NCBI GenBank assembly: GCA_002311655.1 | Contig: DBYZ01000015.1 | Location: 401 to 55,483 of the forward strand | Source of the DNA: Bacteroidales bacterium UBA1173 | GTDB taxonomy: Bacteria; Bacteroidota; Bacteroidia; Bacteroidales; F082 | Length of the DNA: 55,083 bases | Direction of reading: 5' to 3' | In this document: one piece after another, positions 1 through 8,827 of the stretch | How positions within the stretch are numbered: the first letter of the stretch is position 1 | How the letters are laid out: every line of letters starts with the position of its first letter | Translations under genes and position numbers: made by a program | Notes under the pieces: generated by a model | What the model was told of the DNA's origin: nothing | Databases searched by the model: none | The model's input: only the letters and a program-made list of their open reading frames with translations

Positions 1-1
1 T

Positions 2-3000
2 TTATCTCACCACTATTTTCTGTGTCATACCATTTAACCTTAAGATGTAAACGCCGGTTGTCGACGGTTTCTCGATTGTCTCCACACCGTTCACGTGCTG
101 GTTCATCACCTTGCGTCCCATCAAATCGAACACCTGCAACTCGCCCTCACAGCTGACGATGATATCATTGCCTTCCTGGTAGGCGAAGATGCTGCCAGTC
201 TCGACCTGGGTGAACACCAAGGTGAACCTGTCGTCACGGTCGGCTGTCGAGCCCATGAAGGTGTAATTGTCAATTGCTTTAAGGTCGATGATTCTGTCCT
301 CAAGCTTGTCAATGAGCTGTATTCTTACACCTTTGACGTTTTCGAAATTGAAGCCGATGGTGTAACGGCCCGTCTCCTGAGCCTTGAAATGCAACGGCAC
401 CTCCCCTGTTTTGTCGCTGAACGCAATTGCGTAGTCGTTGCCGTCTTGTGGGATGTAAAGCTTGGCGTGATTCTCGTTGAAGATGAATTTCTCAAGCTTG
501 CTGTCCGCGTTGAAGCTAACGATGGCCTTGTCTTGGTAGGCATCGCTTCTTACGTCTGCCTTTGTCAGTGTCATCTGCAGGTTGCCGTTGTTGGCTGACG
601 ACTGCTGATCTGGAGCCGAAGTGCTGAATGTCACCTCGTCTGCACCGGAGGCTCTCACCACAACACCATAGCATGGCGGGATGGTTACCGGGCTGTATTC
701 ATCGTAGTTGGCAACAGGCTCAATATCCGTGCCGTCAGCGTTCATCTGGTAGAATGGCTTGCTGACGTAGGCATCCACCACTAACGGGTTGCCCACGAGG
801 TTGAAGCCTTCGCTGAGTTCCACCGTTTTCGAGCTTTCAGTGTTGAATGTGCCGCTGAACACCAATGTCTTTGTCTCCTTTGTTGCGTAGAGGTAGCCTT
901 GACCGTTGACGAGATTGAAGCCTGCCTGGTGTGTTGGGTTATTGTAGTTCTCCCACATCGCATTGGTAGGATTCAAGCGATAGAAGTCGAAGTCGTATTG
1001 CACTGGATCTGTCTCTGGAATCACATTACCAAGGAGGTTACCGACCATCGAAGGATCTATGTTTTCAACTACTGGCGAAGCGATGAAGGCCCATTTGCCG
1101 TTGCCAGTGCCGTAGCCTTCTATAGTGTGCTTGATGTTCTTGTCGGGATGATAATAGAAATTGCCACCGTAGCTGATTCCATTTGCGTAAACGTTGATGC
1201 CGCTGGTACTATAGGTGGCGACAGGTTCGCCCAAAGGCTGTATTTCCTCATCGGTGAGAGCTTGCACAGCACCGCTCACGGTACAGGCATTGGTCGGATT
1301 GCCATCCTTCGGTTTCACGTAGTAGCAGTTCGTGATGGTGCCGCTGCCGTTCTGCAAGCCCATGGGGTGCATAGACGCGATGTTGGTGTAGGTGCCATTC
1401 TCCAGGCAGTTCAGCAAGGTAGGCGTACCACTGGTGCTCCAGCCCCAGATACCGCCGATGTTCTCACGTTCGACATCCACACCGTTGATGGTGCCGGCGA
1501 AGGCGCAGCCCCGGATAGTGGTGTTGGAGTTCAGTCCGTGGCCGATGATGCCGCCTGCATAGTTGCTGGTGATGTTAAGCGTGGCGGTGACCAGGCAGTC
1601 CTCTATCGTATTGGTGCCATTGGCGAAGCCCACGATTCCTGAGGTGTGGTAGCTTGCTGAGGCAATGGAACCAGCCACTGTCAAGTCCTTGATAGTGGCG
1701 TTATTGATATAGTGGAACGGAGCCACACCTTGCTCATTGGCACCCTCGCCGGTCGTCGTGCTGATGATGCTTGCCGTGATGGTGTTGCCATTGCCGAGGA
1801 AAGTGCCGCTAAATGGACGGTTGTCGCGTAATCCAATTGTTTGGGAAATGTTGATATTGGCATCCAGTCTCACGAACTCGCCATTGTAGTTGTTATAGCC
1901 ATTGTTGACGTTATAGACGAAAGTTCCCCAGTCGTCAGCATCGGCGATGATGTATGGGCTGCCCTCCGTGCCTGTACCGTTGAGGGCTCGAGTAACGTAA
2001 TACGTGCCGTCGTAGAGGATGCCGTTAGTGTATGCCTTCAGCATGCTGTAGTCCGCCTTAAGGGTGCCGAGGTTGGTAGGGACAGTGGTGGTGATAGTAT
2101 AAACCATCTTGCCCTGTTCCGTTCCCAATGCTTCGGTGTAGTAGCTGTTGTTGATGGTTGGGCTGCCTCCTCGCACGAAAGTGACTCCGTCAGTGATGGC
2201 CGACCAGCCGTCTGCTATGCTGCCACTTGGGACATAGAGAGAGTTGGTGGCGCTGACGGTCGCGCTGTTGTACCAGCCCACGAAGCCGCCGCAGTTTATG
2301 GAGCCGTTATTGGTCAGCAGATGGCCAGTGTAAACGCAGCCTGCGAAGTTAAGTGTGCCGCTTGGCATAGCAACGATGCCGCCATGGGCACTGTCACCGT
2401 TGACGCTGCTATAGATGACTGTGCTGACCTGGCAGTTGGTGATGTTCGTCGTGCCGTATGGTCTGCTGACAAGTCCTGCCGCAAGCTTCTGTGAGGTGTA
2501 TATGTAGCCTGCCACCTTAAGGTCGCGGATGGTGGCTCCGTTGACATAGCGGAACGGGGCGCAGTTTTGTTCGTTGAAGGCGCTCTCTGACGTGCCTTGG
2601 GTGAAGGTCAGCGTGTGAACGCCGTCGCCGAGGAAGGTGCCCTGGAACGAGTTGCCCTCGCTGCTGCCCACCATCTCAGTCACGCTGATGTCAGCGGTCA
2701 GCTTCATGTACTTGCCGCTGTAGGTGTTGGAGCCGCTATTGACATAGGCGGCGAAAGACTTCCATTCGAATTCATTACTGATGAGGTATGGGGAGCCCTC
2801 ATTGCCTGCACCGCTAAAGGTGGCGGCCTTCAAATAATATATGTCGTCGCAGAAGATACCGTTGGTGTATGCCGTCAGTGTGCTGTAGGCCTGTACCACG
2901 TTGCCTAGATTGCCTGGGTCAGAGGGATATACTAATACAAGCGAACCCTGGACGTCGCCCAGCTTCTCGGTGTAGTAGCAGTTGTTGATTGTTGGCGAGC

Positions 3001-5563
3001 CGCCGCGCACGAAGGTGGCACCGCCGGTGATGGCCGACCAGCCTGAAGGTATGCTGCTGCTTGGGGCATAGAGCGAATTGATGACGCTGATGGTTGAGCT
3101 GTTGTGCCAGCCCACGAAGCCGCCACAGCTGTGGGTTCCTTTGTTGGTCAGCAGACGGCCGGTGAAGGCGCAACCCTCAATGTTAAGTGTGCCGTTCGGC
3201 ATGGCCACGATGCCGCCATGGGTGCCGTCGCCGTTGATGTTGCTATGTATATAGGTGTCCACCTGGCAGTTGGTGATACTGGTAGTTCCGAAGGTGCGGC
3301 TGGCGAGTCCTGCTGCAAACTTGGCGGAGGTGCTGATGCTGCCTGCCACCTTTAGGTCCTTGATGGTGGCATTATTGGTGACGCGGAAAGGTGCCGTGTT
3401 CTCTTCCCATGTGCTATAGCTGAAGGTCAGCGTCTTGTTGTTGCCGAGGAAGGTGCCCTGGAACGAGTTGGTCTCGTCCTTGCCCACCATGATTGATACG
3501 CTGAGGTCGTTCTCAAGCCGCACATATTCACCGCTATAGTTCTTTGTGCCGCCATTCACGTTGACAGCCAGTTTCATCCAGTCTGAGAGGTTGCTGATGC
3601 GGTATGGGTCGCTCAGAGAGCCCGAGCCTGGAAGCGCCGTGGCCTGGTCGACGAGAGGAAGTATCTTCCTGGAGCCGAAGTTGGTGGGGAGGGATGGATT
3701 GGCAATCTCGCCAAGGCCATCGATGATAAATTGCTTGCCTTCGACAAAGCTGATGCCGCTCAATGTTTGATTGTAGTAACTGCCGTTTTTAGAGTAGAAA
3801 CCACTGTTATAGAGGAAATCTTCAGGATTGGTCCAGCCGATGGTGAGATTGCCGCTAGTTGGGAGGTTCATACAAATAAATCCAGAAATATACACACCCG
3901 GGCCAATGCCTGCAGCCTTAGATCCACCAACGGCCGTCACTTGGCCGCCATAGATGTAAACGTTGCCACACATGCCTGTTCCATGTCCATTGTTATAGGT
4001 GCCGTCGCATATACCGCCGCCTATGCCGGCGGCGCCATAACCACCATTGGCATTCACGATGCCGCCATTGATGGTGATGGTGCCGCCACCATCGTTATAT
4101 GCGTTGCCACCGATGCCTGCTCCATTTGATCCGCCTCTTACGTTGATGATACCGCCATTGATGGTGAGCGTGCCCACATTCTGGGCTCCGATACCAGCAT
4201 TATTACTGTCGCAGCCGTCGATGGTCAGTGTGCCCGGGCCGTTGATGATCAGGCTATTGCCTCCGCTCACATCGATGCCTTTGGGAGCATGGAGGGTGGC
4301 ACCTTCGCCGAGGTTCAGCACGACGTTGCCATTGATGGTGATACGATTTGAGATGGTGACATCCGTTAATACCGTATAGATGCCCGAGGTCATAGTGGTC
4401 ATCTCGCTGGTGACTATGGTAATACTGGTGCTGGTATTTCCACAGGCGCCACCGCTGCCGCCATTGCCAAAAGTACAAGCACCACTTGCAGGAGACCAGC
4501 TATTAGCGCTGCCGTTCTCGACAGTGACCCAGCCTTGGTTGTTCGCAGTACCATTAGTGGCAGCTTCTGTACCATCGGCAGCATATTCACCATTAGCATT
4601 TTGACCGCCTTTGCCTCCGTAGGCAGTTACATCATAAAATCCACCGGTAGAGTTGGGCTTCCAATCCTGTGCGCCGCCGGCTCCGCCGCCGCCGCCACCG
4701 CCGCCGGGGCCACCGGTACCGATGTTGCTGGCTGCGCCGCCGAAGCCGCCGCCGCCGCCACCGCCGCCACCGGCTACAGAAACGTTATAACTATATCCAT
4801 CGTATGCATAGCCACGGCCACGCTGACCGCCACTACCACCGCTTGTTCCTTGGCTGCCGCCCGTGGCAGTCATATGGACGAAAGACTGGAGCCAATAGAG
4901 ATTGCCCATCGCGCCAGCGGTAGAACCGGCACTACCTGCAGAACCATGGGTTCCATTTTGCGCATCATCCTGTTCACCGTTATCATACCTATGGCCAGCA
5001 CCGCCGCTACCGCCGCTGCCGCCAGCACCACCGCGTGTGCCGATGCCTGCACCGGCGCCGCCGCCACCAGTACCACCAGTGCCACCCGCACCTGTTTGGG
5101 TCCAATCACCTTTAGATCCTGTTGCGTCACCGCCTGTGCCGCCGCTGCCGCCATTGGCAGCGTTGCCGCCCGTGGCATTCACCGTGCCGCCGCCGAGGAG
5201 GTAGAGCGTGTTGCCTGAGGCCAGCTCGATGCCCGCGCCGGCGCCAGTCTGTCCGTTGGCGTTGGCGCCCGTGCAGGTGAGGGTCACGCCCTCAGGCACG
5301 TAGAGATACACCGTGCCCTGAATTTTAAGGCCGCTGCCGCCAACGTTGCTGTTGGTGAAGCTGAGATTTGAATTGACATAATAGTACGTGGTGTTACCTG
5401 TGCTACCTAGCGTATGCCCCGAGGTGGAGCCTGAATTAATGGCTGTCCAGTCGCCTGAGGTGGTCTGCGTCAGTGCATAAACTTCCTCCCAACTGTTCTG
5501 TGCCCATGCTCCTTGTGCAACAGCACACAACAGAGCGATAATCAGTAAAAGTTTTTTTGCCAT
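2..5563 (-). CDS. Giant T9SS-secreted beta-helix protein 1 (1853 aa)
   Basis: Secreted or surface protein of unknown function. The start gives a clear signal peptide (about residues 1-22, cleavage after AWA). Residues about 130-340 are extremely Gly-rich with low complexity. Residues about 380-560 contain Gly/Asn repeats typical of a right-handed beta-helix. Three homologous modules begin near residues 650, 925 and 1200, each starting with a (S/D)PY(R/L/I)I motif and holding GLUG-like repeats. From about 1490 comes a C-terminal module shared with the other giants here (W.FIASPV, GYLY, GFNLVGNP). The last 60 or so residues form a T9SS type A sorting domain ending KIVVR. The stop codon is at the window edge, so the gene is complete. 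A TACCTTTG -7-like box lies at 5599-5606. It is probably an adhesin or matrix protein, by inference from architecture only. Confidence 0.9.
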   Translation of the reverse strand: MAKKLLLIIALLCAVAQGAWAQNSWEEVYALTQTTSGDWTAINSGSTSGHTLGSTGNTTYYYVNSNLSFTNSNVGGSGLKIQGTVYLYVPEGVTLTCTGANANGQTGAGAGIELASGNTLYLLGGGTVNATGGNAANGGSGGTGGDATGSKGDWTQTGAGGTGGTGGGGAGAGIGTRGGAGGSGGSGGAGHRYDNGEQDDAQNGTHGSAGSAGSTAGAMGNLYWLQSFVHMTATGGSQGTSGGSGGQRGRGYAYDGYSYNVSVAGGGGGGGGGFGGAASNIGTGGPGGGGGGGGAGGAQDWKPNSTGGFYDVTAYGGKGGQNANGEYAADGTEAATNGTANNQGWVTVENGSANSWSPASGACTFGNGGSGGACGNTSTSITIVTSEMTTMTSGIYTVLTDVTISNRITINGNVVLNLGEGATLHAPKGIDVSGGNSLIINGPGTLTIDGCDSNNAGIGAQNVGTLTINGGIINVRGGSNGAGIGGNAYNDGGGTITINGGIVNANGGYGAAGIGGGICDGTYNNGHGTGMCGNVYIYGGQVTAVGGSKAAGIGPGVYISGFICMNLPTSGNLTIGWTNPEDFLYNSGFYSKNGSYYNQTLSGISFVEGKQFIIDGLGEIANPSLPTNFGSRKILPLVDQATALPGSGSLSDPYRISNLSDWMKLAVNVNGGTKNYSGEYVRLENDLSVSIMVGKDETNSFQGTFLGNNKTLTFSYSTWEENTAPFRVTNNATIKDLKVAGSISTSAKFAAGLASRTFGTTSITNCQVDTYIHSNINGDGTHGGIVAMPNGTLNIEGCAFTGRLLTNKGTHSCGGFVGWHNSSTISVINSLYAPSSSIPSGWSAITGGATFVRGGSPTINNCYYTEKLGDVQGSLVLVYPSDPGNLGNVVQAYSTLTAYTNGIFCDDIYYLKAATFSGAGNEGSPYLISNEFEWKSFAAYVNSGSNTYSGKYMKLTADISVTEMVGSSEGNSFQGTFLGDGVHTLTFTQGTSESAFNEQNCAPFRYVNGATIRDLKVAGYIYTSQKLAAGLVSRPYGTTNITNCQVSTVIYSSVNGDSAHGGIVAMPSGTLNFAGCVYTGHLLTNNGSINCGGFVGWYNSATVSATNSLYVPSGSIADGWSAITDGVTFVRGGSPTINNSYYTEALGTEQGKMVYTITTTVPTNLGTLKADYSMLKAYTNGILYDGTYYVTRALNGTGTEGSPYIIADADDWGTFVYNVNNGYNNYNGEFVRLDANINISQTIGLRDNRPFSGTFLGNGNTITASIISTTTGEGANEQGVAPFHYINNATIKDLTVAGSIASASYHTSGIVGFANGTNTIEDCLVTATLNITSNYAGGIIGHGLNSNTTIRGCAFAGTINGVDVERENIGGIWGWSTSGTPTLLNCLENGTYTNIASMHPMGLQNGSGTITNCYYVKPKDGNPTNACTVSGAVQALTDEEIQPLGEPVATYSTSGINVYANGISYGGNFYYHPDKNIKHTIEGYGTGNGKWAFIASPVVENIDPSMVGNLLGNVIPETDPVQYDFDFYRLNPTNAMWENYNNPTHQAGFNLVNGQGYLYATKETKTLVFSGTFNTESSKTVELSEGFNLVGNPLVVDAYVSKPFYQMNADGTDIEPVANYDEYSPVTIPPCYGVVVRASGADEVTFSTSAPDQQSSANNGNLQMTLTKADVRSDAYQDKAIVSFNADSKLEKFIFNENHAKLYIPQDGNDYAIAFSDKTGEVPLHFKAQETGRYTIGFNFENVKGVRIQLIDKLEDRIIDLKAIDNYTFMGSTADRDDRFTLVFTQVETGSIFAYQEGNDIIVSCEGELQVFDLMGRKVMNQHVNGVETIEKPSTTGVYILRLNGMTQKIVVR

Positions 5564-5599
5564 ATATTAAGTTAATCTATTTCCTGATTTTATTATTCC

Positions 5600-5820
5600 A
5601 AAGGTATCTCGGGATGCTGCACCGACATCGGCAGACCCTCCTGCGAAAGGTAAAACATGTAAAGGACGACAGCCTCGCCCTCATGTACCAGCTTCTCCCC
5701 TGCCGAAAACTCGTACTTCATGACCACCAATTCAGGACGACCCTGAAGGTAATCAGGCATATCAACACCGTCCCAACTCTTACTGGTGCGTATCAGTTCT
5801 ATACAATGCTTTTTTAAACA
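5600..5820 (-). pseudogene. Cupin-family protein remnant with internal deletion
   Basis: Reading the minus strand from 5820 gives an open frame of about 70 codons, with no in-frame ATG before the middle of it. It opens with a cupin N-terminal signature (SWDG..MPDYLQGRPELVVMK, then FSAGEKL). It jumps directly to a sequence resembling a cupin C-terminal strand (VVLYMFYLSQEGLPMSV) and stops at PLE. The central metal-binding beta-barrel, with its His motifs, is missing, so the product cannot be a working cupin. It lies between giant gene 1 and the decayed AraC gene, on the same strand. The family match is by eye. The lack of a start codon and of the core supports a pseudogene. Confidence 0.5.
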
Positions 5821-5978
5821 AGCAAAGTTTTTATAAATACATATTAAGTTGTTGTTGCCAAAAATGAAGATGCAAAATTAATCAATTTTTTTCAAATAGC
5901 GCACCTCTTTAATGCCATGCATTCAGATTTTGCATATTTTGAAACAATTTTTGCATATTTTGAAAGTCGGGCCGCCGC

Positions 5979-6559
5979 CTAATCGGCTGCATTGTGCATC
6001 CAAGCCGTCACCGATTGCCCCATGCGCTGCTTGAAAGCGAGGCTGAAGGTGCTGTAACTGCGGTAGCCGCTGTCGCTTGCCAGCTGACTAAGGGTCAGGT
6101 CGTGCTGCAAGTAAAGCTTGGTGGCTACACAACGCTCATCCAACAGCTGTTCAATATTGGAAGGTATGTTAAACGACTGCTGTGCCTGCGGTTCTGTTTG
6201 TTCCTGCTGCTCTATCGGATTGCTTTCCAACTGAGGCAATGTCTCAACCATACCTCCTTGTTTTCCAAGTCGGCATAATTGTCGCGCAGCCATCGTCCGT
6301 ATTGCTTGACGGCAAACACAATATATATTGTAAAAATGACATAAAGCAATATAAAATATGCTATCGCGATGTTGAAGAAATGACTTTCCGGATTGACAAT
6401 GTGGAGGAACTCAAACACCATGAACGGTATCGTCGCTATTACGATAGGCCAGACGCGCCGCTTGCGGTCTTGAAGCATAGCAAACAGAGTACCCGGAATG
6501 GTAGTCATTAGAGTCACACAATCAAGATAAGAGGCCACCATACAACCCACAGAAATCAT
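5979..6559 (-). pseudogene. AraC-family membrane regulator, frameshifted and internally deleted
   Basis: Two overlapping minus-strand frames are pieces of one gene. The upstream frame (6559 to about 6250) encodes hydrophobic membrane segments and reaches YGRWLRDNYADLENKEVW. The downstream frame (about 6250 to 5979) continues with VETLPQLE, a linker, LYLQHDLTLSQLA, and then the end of an AraC helix-turn-helix (SGYRSYSTFSLAFKQR...VTAWM). Compared with what I know of the Bacteroidales membrane-anchored AraC family, two pieces are missing: transmembrane segments after KEVW, and most of the DNA-binding domain between SQLA and SDSGY. The coding frame is also open upstream of 6559 without a convincing start (it reads WWFLFYLYSCD before the ATG). 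A functional protein is unlikely. Confidence 0.7.
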
Positions 6560-6620
6560 ATCGCAGGAATAGAGATAGAATAGAAACCACCATATTGGAA
6601 TTGCAAAATTATTAAAAAAT

Positions 6621-6651
6621 TTTGTTATTCTAAAAGTTTTTGCTAATTTTG
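6621..6651 (+). promoter_or_regulatory. Bacteroidetes-type promoter of gpmA
   Basis: TTTG at 6621-6624 and TAATTTTG at 6644-6651 are separated by 19 nt, matching the Bacteroidetes primary sigma consensus (TTTG, N19-21, TAnnTTTG). It lies 21 nt upstream of the gpmA ATG. Confidence 0.7.
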
Positions 6652-6672
6652 CAGGTTAATAATTCGGTAAAA

Positions 6673-7419
6673 ATGAAAAAACTCATATTAGTTCGCCACG
6701 GCGAGAGTGAATGGAACAAGCTCAACCTTTTCACAGGTTGGACCAATGTGGATTTGTCGGAAAAAGGCATCCAAGAAGCGCAAGAAGCTGGTAAGTCATT
6801 GAAAGACAATGGATATAAACCTGAAATCTGTTTTACATCATATCTGAAAAGAGCCGTCAAGACGCTCAACAATATCCTCGATGTGATGGACATGGACTGG
6901 CTTCCGGTGTACAAGACATGGCGCCTCAACGAGAAGAGCTACGGTCAGCTGCAGGGTTTGAACAAGGTCGACATGGCAAAGAAATACGGCGAAGAACAGG
7001 TGCTGAAATGGCGTCGTTGCTTCGACGTGCAGCCTCCGGCGTTGGCGATGGACGACCCGAAAAGTCCTCGTCAGGATCCGCGTTACGCCGAACTGACAGA
7101 TGAGCAGATTCCGCTCACCGAATCGTTAAAAGACACCATCGCACGTTTGATGCCATATTATAAAGAAGTGATTCTCAAGGCTTTCGAAAATCACGACCAA
7201 GTTATGGTAGTGGCTCACGGCAACAGCCTCCGCGGCATAGTGAAGGAATTGAAAGGCATGGGTGAAGATGAGATCATCAAATTCAACATACCTACAGCAA
7301 TCCCTTACGTCTTCGAATTTGACGACAACATGAAGCTGCAGAAAGACTTCTTCCTCGGTGATCCTGAAGAGATTGCAAAAAAGATGCAAAGCGTTGCCAA
7401 TCAAGGAAAAGCAAAATAA
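6673..7419 (+). CDS. gpmA: 2,3-bisphosphoglycerate-dependent phosphoglycerate mutase
   Basis: Glycolytic enzyme interconverting 3- and 2-phosphoglycerate in the cytoplasm. At 248 aa it has the standard length of the cofactor-dependent family. The catalytic RHGESEWN motif places His at residue 9. The acid/base region RLNEKSYG has Glu87, and the second His is His182 in AHGNSLRG. An in-frame upstream start (6640) would overlap the promoter, so the ATG at 6673 is preferred. It is the first gene of a tight plus-strand operon: the next ATG follows the stop by 2 nt. Confidence 0.96.
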   Translation: MKKLILVRHGESEWNKLNLFTGWTNVDLSEKGIQEAQEAGKSLKDNGYKPEICFTSYLKRAVKTLNNILDVMDMDWLPVYKTWRLNEKSYGQLQGLNKVDMAKKYGEEQVLKWRRCFDVQPPALAMDDPKSPRQDPRYAELTDEQIPLTESLKDTIARLMPYYKEVILKAFENHDQVMVVAHGNSLRGIVKELKGMGEDEIIKFNIPTAIPYVFEFDDNMKLQKDFFLGDPEEIAKKMQSVANQGKAK

Positions 7420-7421
7420 TC

Positions 7422-8126
7422 ATGAAAAAAAGATGGGTTATACCTGACATCCATGGATGTGCAAACACTCTTAAGCAGTTGATTGAAAGCATCATCCAGC
7501 CGACTGCGGAAGACTCCTTGTATTTTCTTGGCGACTACATCGATCGTGGTCCAAATGGAAAAGGTGTAATCGACTATATCATGAGCCTCCAGGAAAATGG
7601 TTACGATGTTAACTATCTCATTGGAAATCATGAGAGTTACTGTATAAACGCTTTTGAAAACGACAAGCACAGACTGTTTACCAAGAGCAGTATCCACAAA
7701 GAATGGGAACGTTATGGTGCCAAGACGACTTTGAAGAGCTTCGGGGTGAAACGTCCACGTGAAATAGATCAGAAATATATCGATTGGATGAGCAACGGCA
7801 AGTTTTTCATCGAACTTGACGATTTTGTCCTCGTCCATGCAGGCATGAACTTCAACATCGACAACCCATTTGAAGACACCACGGCGATGATGTGGGCTCG
7901 CGATTTCAAGGTCGACACTCTCAAAACCGGCGGCAAGAAAATCATTCACGGTCACGTGCCGGTCGAATACAGCCTCATCCAGCTTTTCATCGAATCCAAG
8001 GGTTACGATTTCATCGCGCTCGACAACGGTGTTTACTACAGAGACGAAAAAGTCGGGTTCGGTAACCTCATCGCCCTTGAACTTAACAGCATGGAGCTCG
8101 TCGCTCAACCGAATGTTGATTACTGA
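7422..8126 (+). CDS. Metallophosphoesterase (PrpE/ApaH-like serine/threonine phosphatase)
   Basis: Calcineurin-like phosphatase of 234 aa. The metal-binding motifs are in order: DIH at residues 9-11, GDYIDRG at 37-43, GNHE at 68-71, and later VHAGMNF and IHGHVP, which supply the remaining His ligands. The family includes protein phosphatases and diadenosine tetraphosphatases, and the substrate here cannot be told from sequence. The stop overlaps the ATG of the next gene (TGATG), indicating translational coupling within the gpmA operon. Confidence 0.9.
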   Translation: MKKRWVIPDIHGCANTLKQLIESIIQPTAEDSLYFLGDYIDRGPNGKGVIDYIMSLQENGYDVNYLIGNHESYCINAFENDKHRLFTKSSIHKEWERYGAKTTLKSFGVKRPREIDQKYIDWMSNGKFFIELDDFVLVHAGMNFNIDNPFEDTTAMMWARDFKVDTLKTGGKKIIHGHVPVEYSLIQLFIESKGYDFIALDNGVYYRDEKVGFGNLIALELNSMELVAQPNVDY

Positions 8127-8827
8127 TGTTTGTCGACATCCATACCCACACATCTGACAATCAATCTGTTATAAAGATTGTTGATGGTTTTTCGGAAAAG
8201 ATTTTAATGACTTGGGGAATACATCCTTGGGATGTGACCGACACACCATACCGTCATTTCGAGCGAAACGAAGTGGAGTCGAGAAATCACCGCCACGGAA
8301 GATTTCAGAATCATTCAAATGCCAGTGATTTCTCCATTCCGCTAAGCTCCAGTCGAAATGACGAATTGTTTGCTATTGGAGAGGTGGGGTTAGATAAAGT
8401 GCATAAGGAAACGTTTGAAAAACAGGTTGAGGTTTTTGAGGAAATGATAAGATTATCAGAGAGTTACAAGAAGCCAATGATTGTGCATTGCGTGAGGGCG
8501 TACTCGGAGATAATCGAGATGAGAAAAAAGACGAAAGCTACGATGCCGTGGGTGATTCATGGGTTCAACAGCTCGGTGGAGACGATGAAACAAATGCTAA
8601 AATATGACATTTACATCTCACTGGGCGAGATATTGTATCGTAATGAAAATCAAGCGGTTGAGATATTAAAAAACATCCCTGTTGAACGACTGTTTCTGGA
8701 AACCGACGTTTCCGGAAGGGACATCAGAGACGTTTATGCAAAGGCTGCAGACCTGATGGGATGCGATTTGGAATTTTTGTGCAAACAGATTTTTGAAAAC
8801 TATGGAAGATTGGAAACAACGCACTAA
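8126..8827 (+). CDS. TatD-family metal-dependent hydrolase carrying a palindromic repeat in frame
   Basis: Predicted Mg2+-dependent nuclease/hydrolase of 233 aa. Metal ligands are visible at DIHTH (His6, His8), GEVGLD, VHC, IHGF and ETD near the C-terminus. Residues about 43-79 are not family-like. They are encoded by a 112-nt palindromic repeat (8252-8363) with the same termini as the repeat at 33961-34049, inserted between the strand ending PWDVTD and the conserved FAIGEVGLD. The frame stays open on both sides and all active-site residues remain, so the gene may still work with an extra surface loop. The start overlaps the preceding stop, and the end overlaps tcdA by 26 nt. Confidence 0.9.
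   Translation: MFVDIHTHTSDNQSVIKIVDGFSEKILMTWGIHPWDVTDTPYRHFERNEVESRNHRHGRFQNHSNASDFSIPLSSSRNDELFAIGEVGLDKVHKETFEKQVEVFEEMIRLSESYKKPMIVHCVRAYSEIIEMRKKTKATMPWVIHGFNSSVETMKQMLKYDIYISLGEILYRNENQAVEILKNIPVERLFLETDVSGRDIRDVYAKAADLMGCDLEFLCKQIFENYGRLETTH
8252..8363. repeat. Palindromic repeat, GTCATTTCGA family, copy 1 (inside tatD-like gene)
   Basis: Terminal inverted repeats CGTCATTTCGA and TCGAAATGACG flank a second inverted pair, GAGAAATCAC and GTGATTTCTC. It is read through as residues RHFERNEVESRN to PLSSSRND. A second copy lies at 33961-34049. Confidence 0.85.

Noticed and set aside
899..1642. Long plus-strand open frames antisense to giant gene 1
   Set aside because: They are by-products of the biased Gly/Thr/Asn codon use of the opposite strand; no family-like sequence, ribosome site or promoter was seen.
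4535..5218. Ala/Thr-rich plus-strand frame of 227 codons
   Set aside because: It is antisense to the Gly-rich domain of giant gene 1; the composition is a direct complement effect.
5557..5817. Plus-strand 86-codon frame over the cupin remnant
   Set aside because: The recognisable sequence is on the minus strand; the plus frame has no family likeness.
7401..8153. 250-codon minus-strand frame opposite the metallophosphatase
   Set aside because: It covers a gene with complete catalytic motifs on the plus strand and shows no motif of its own.
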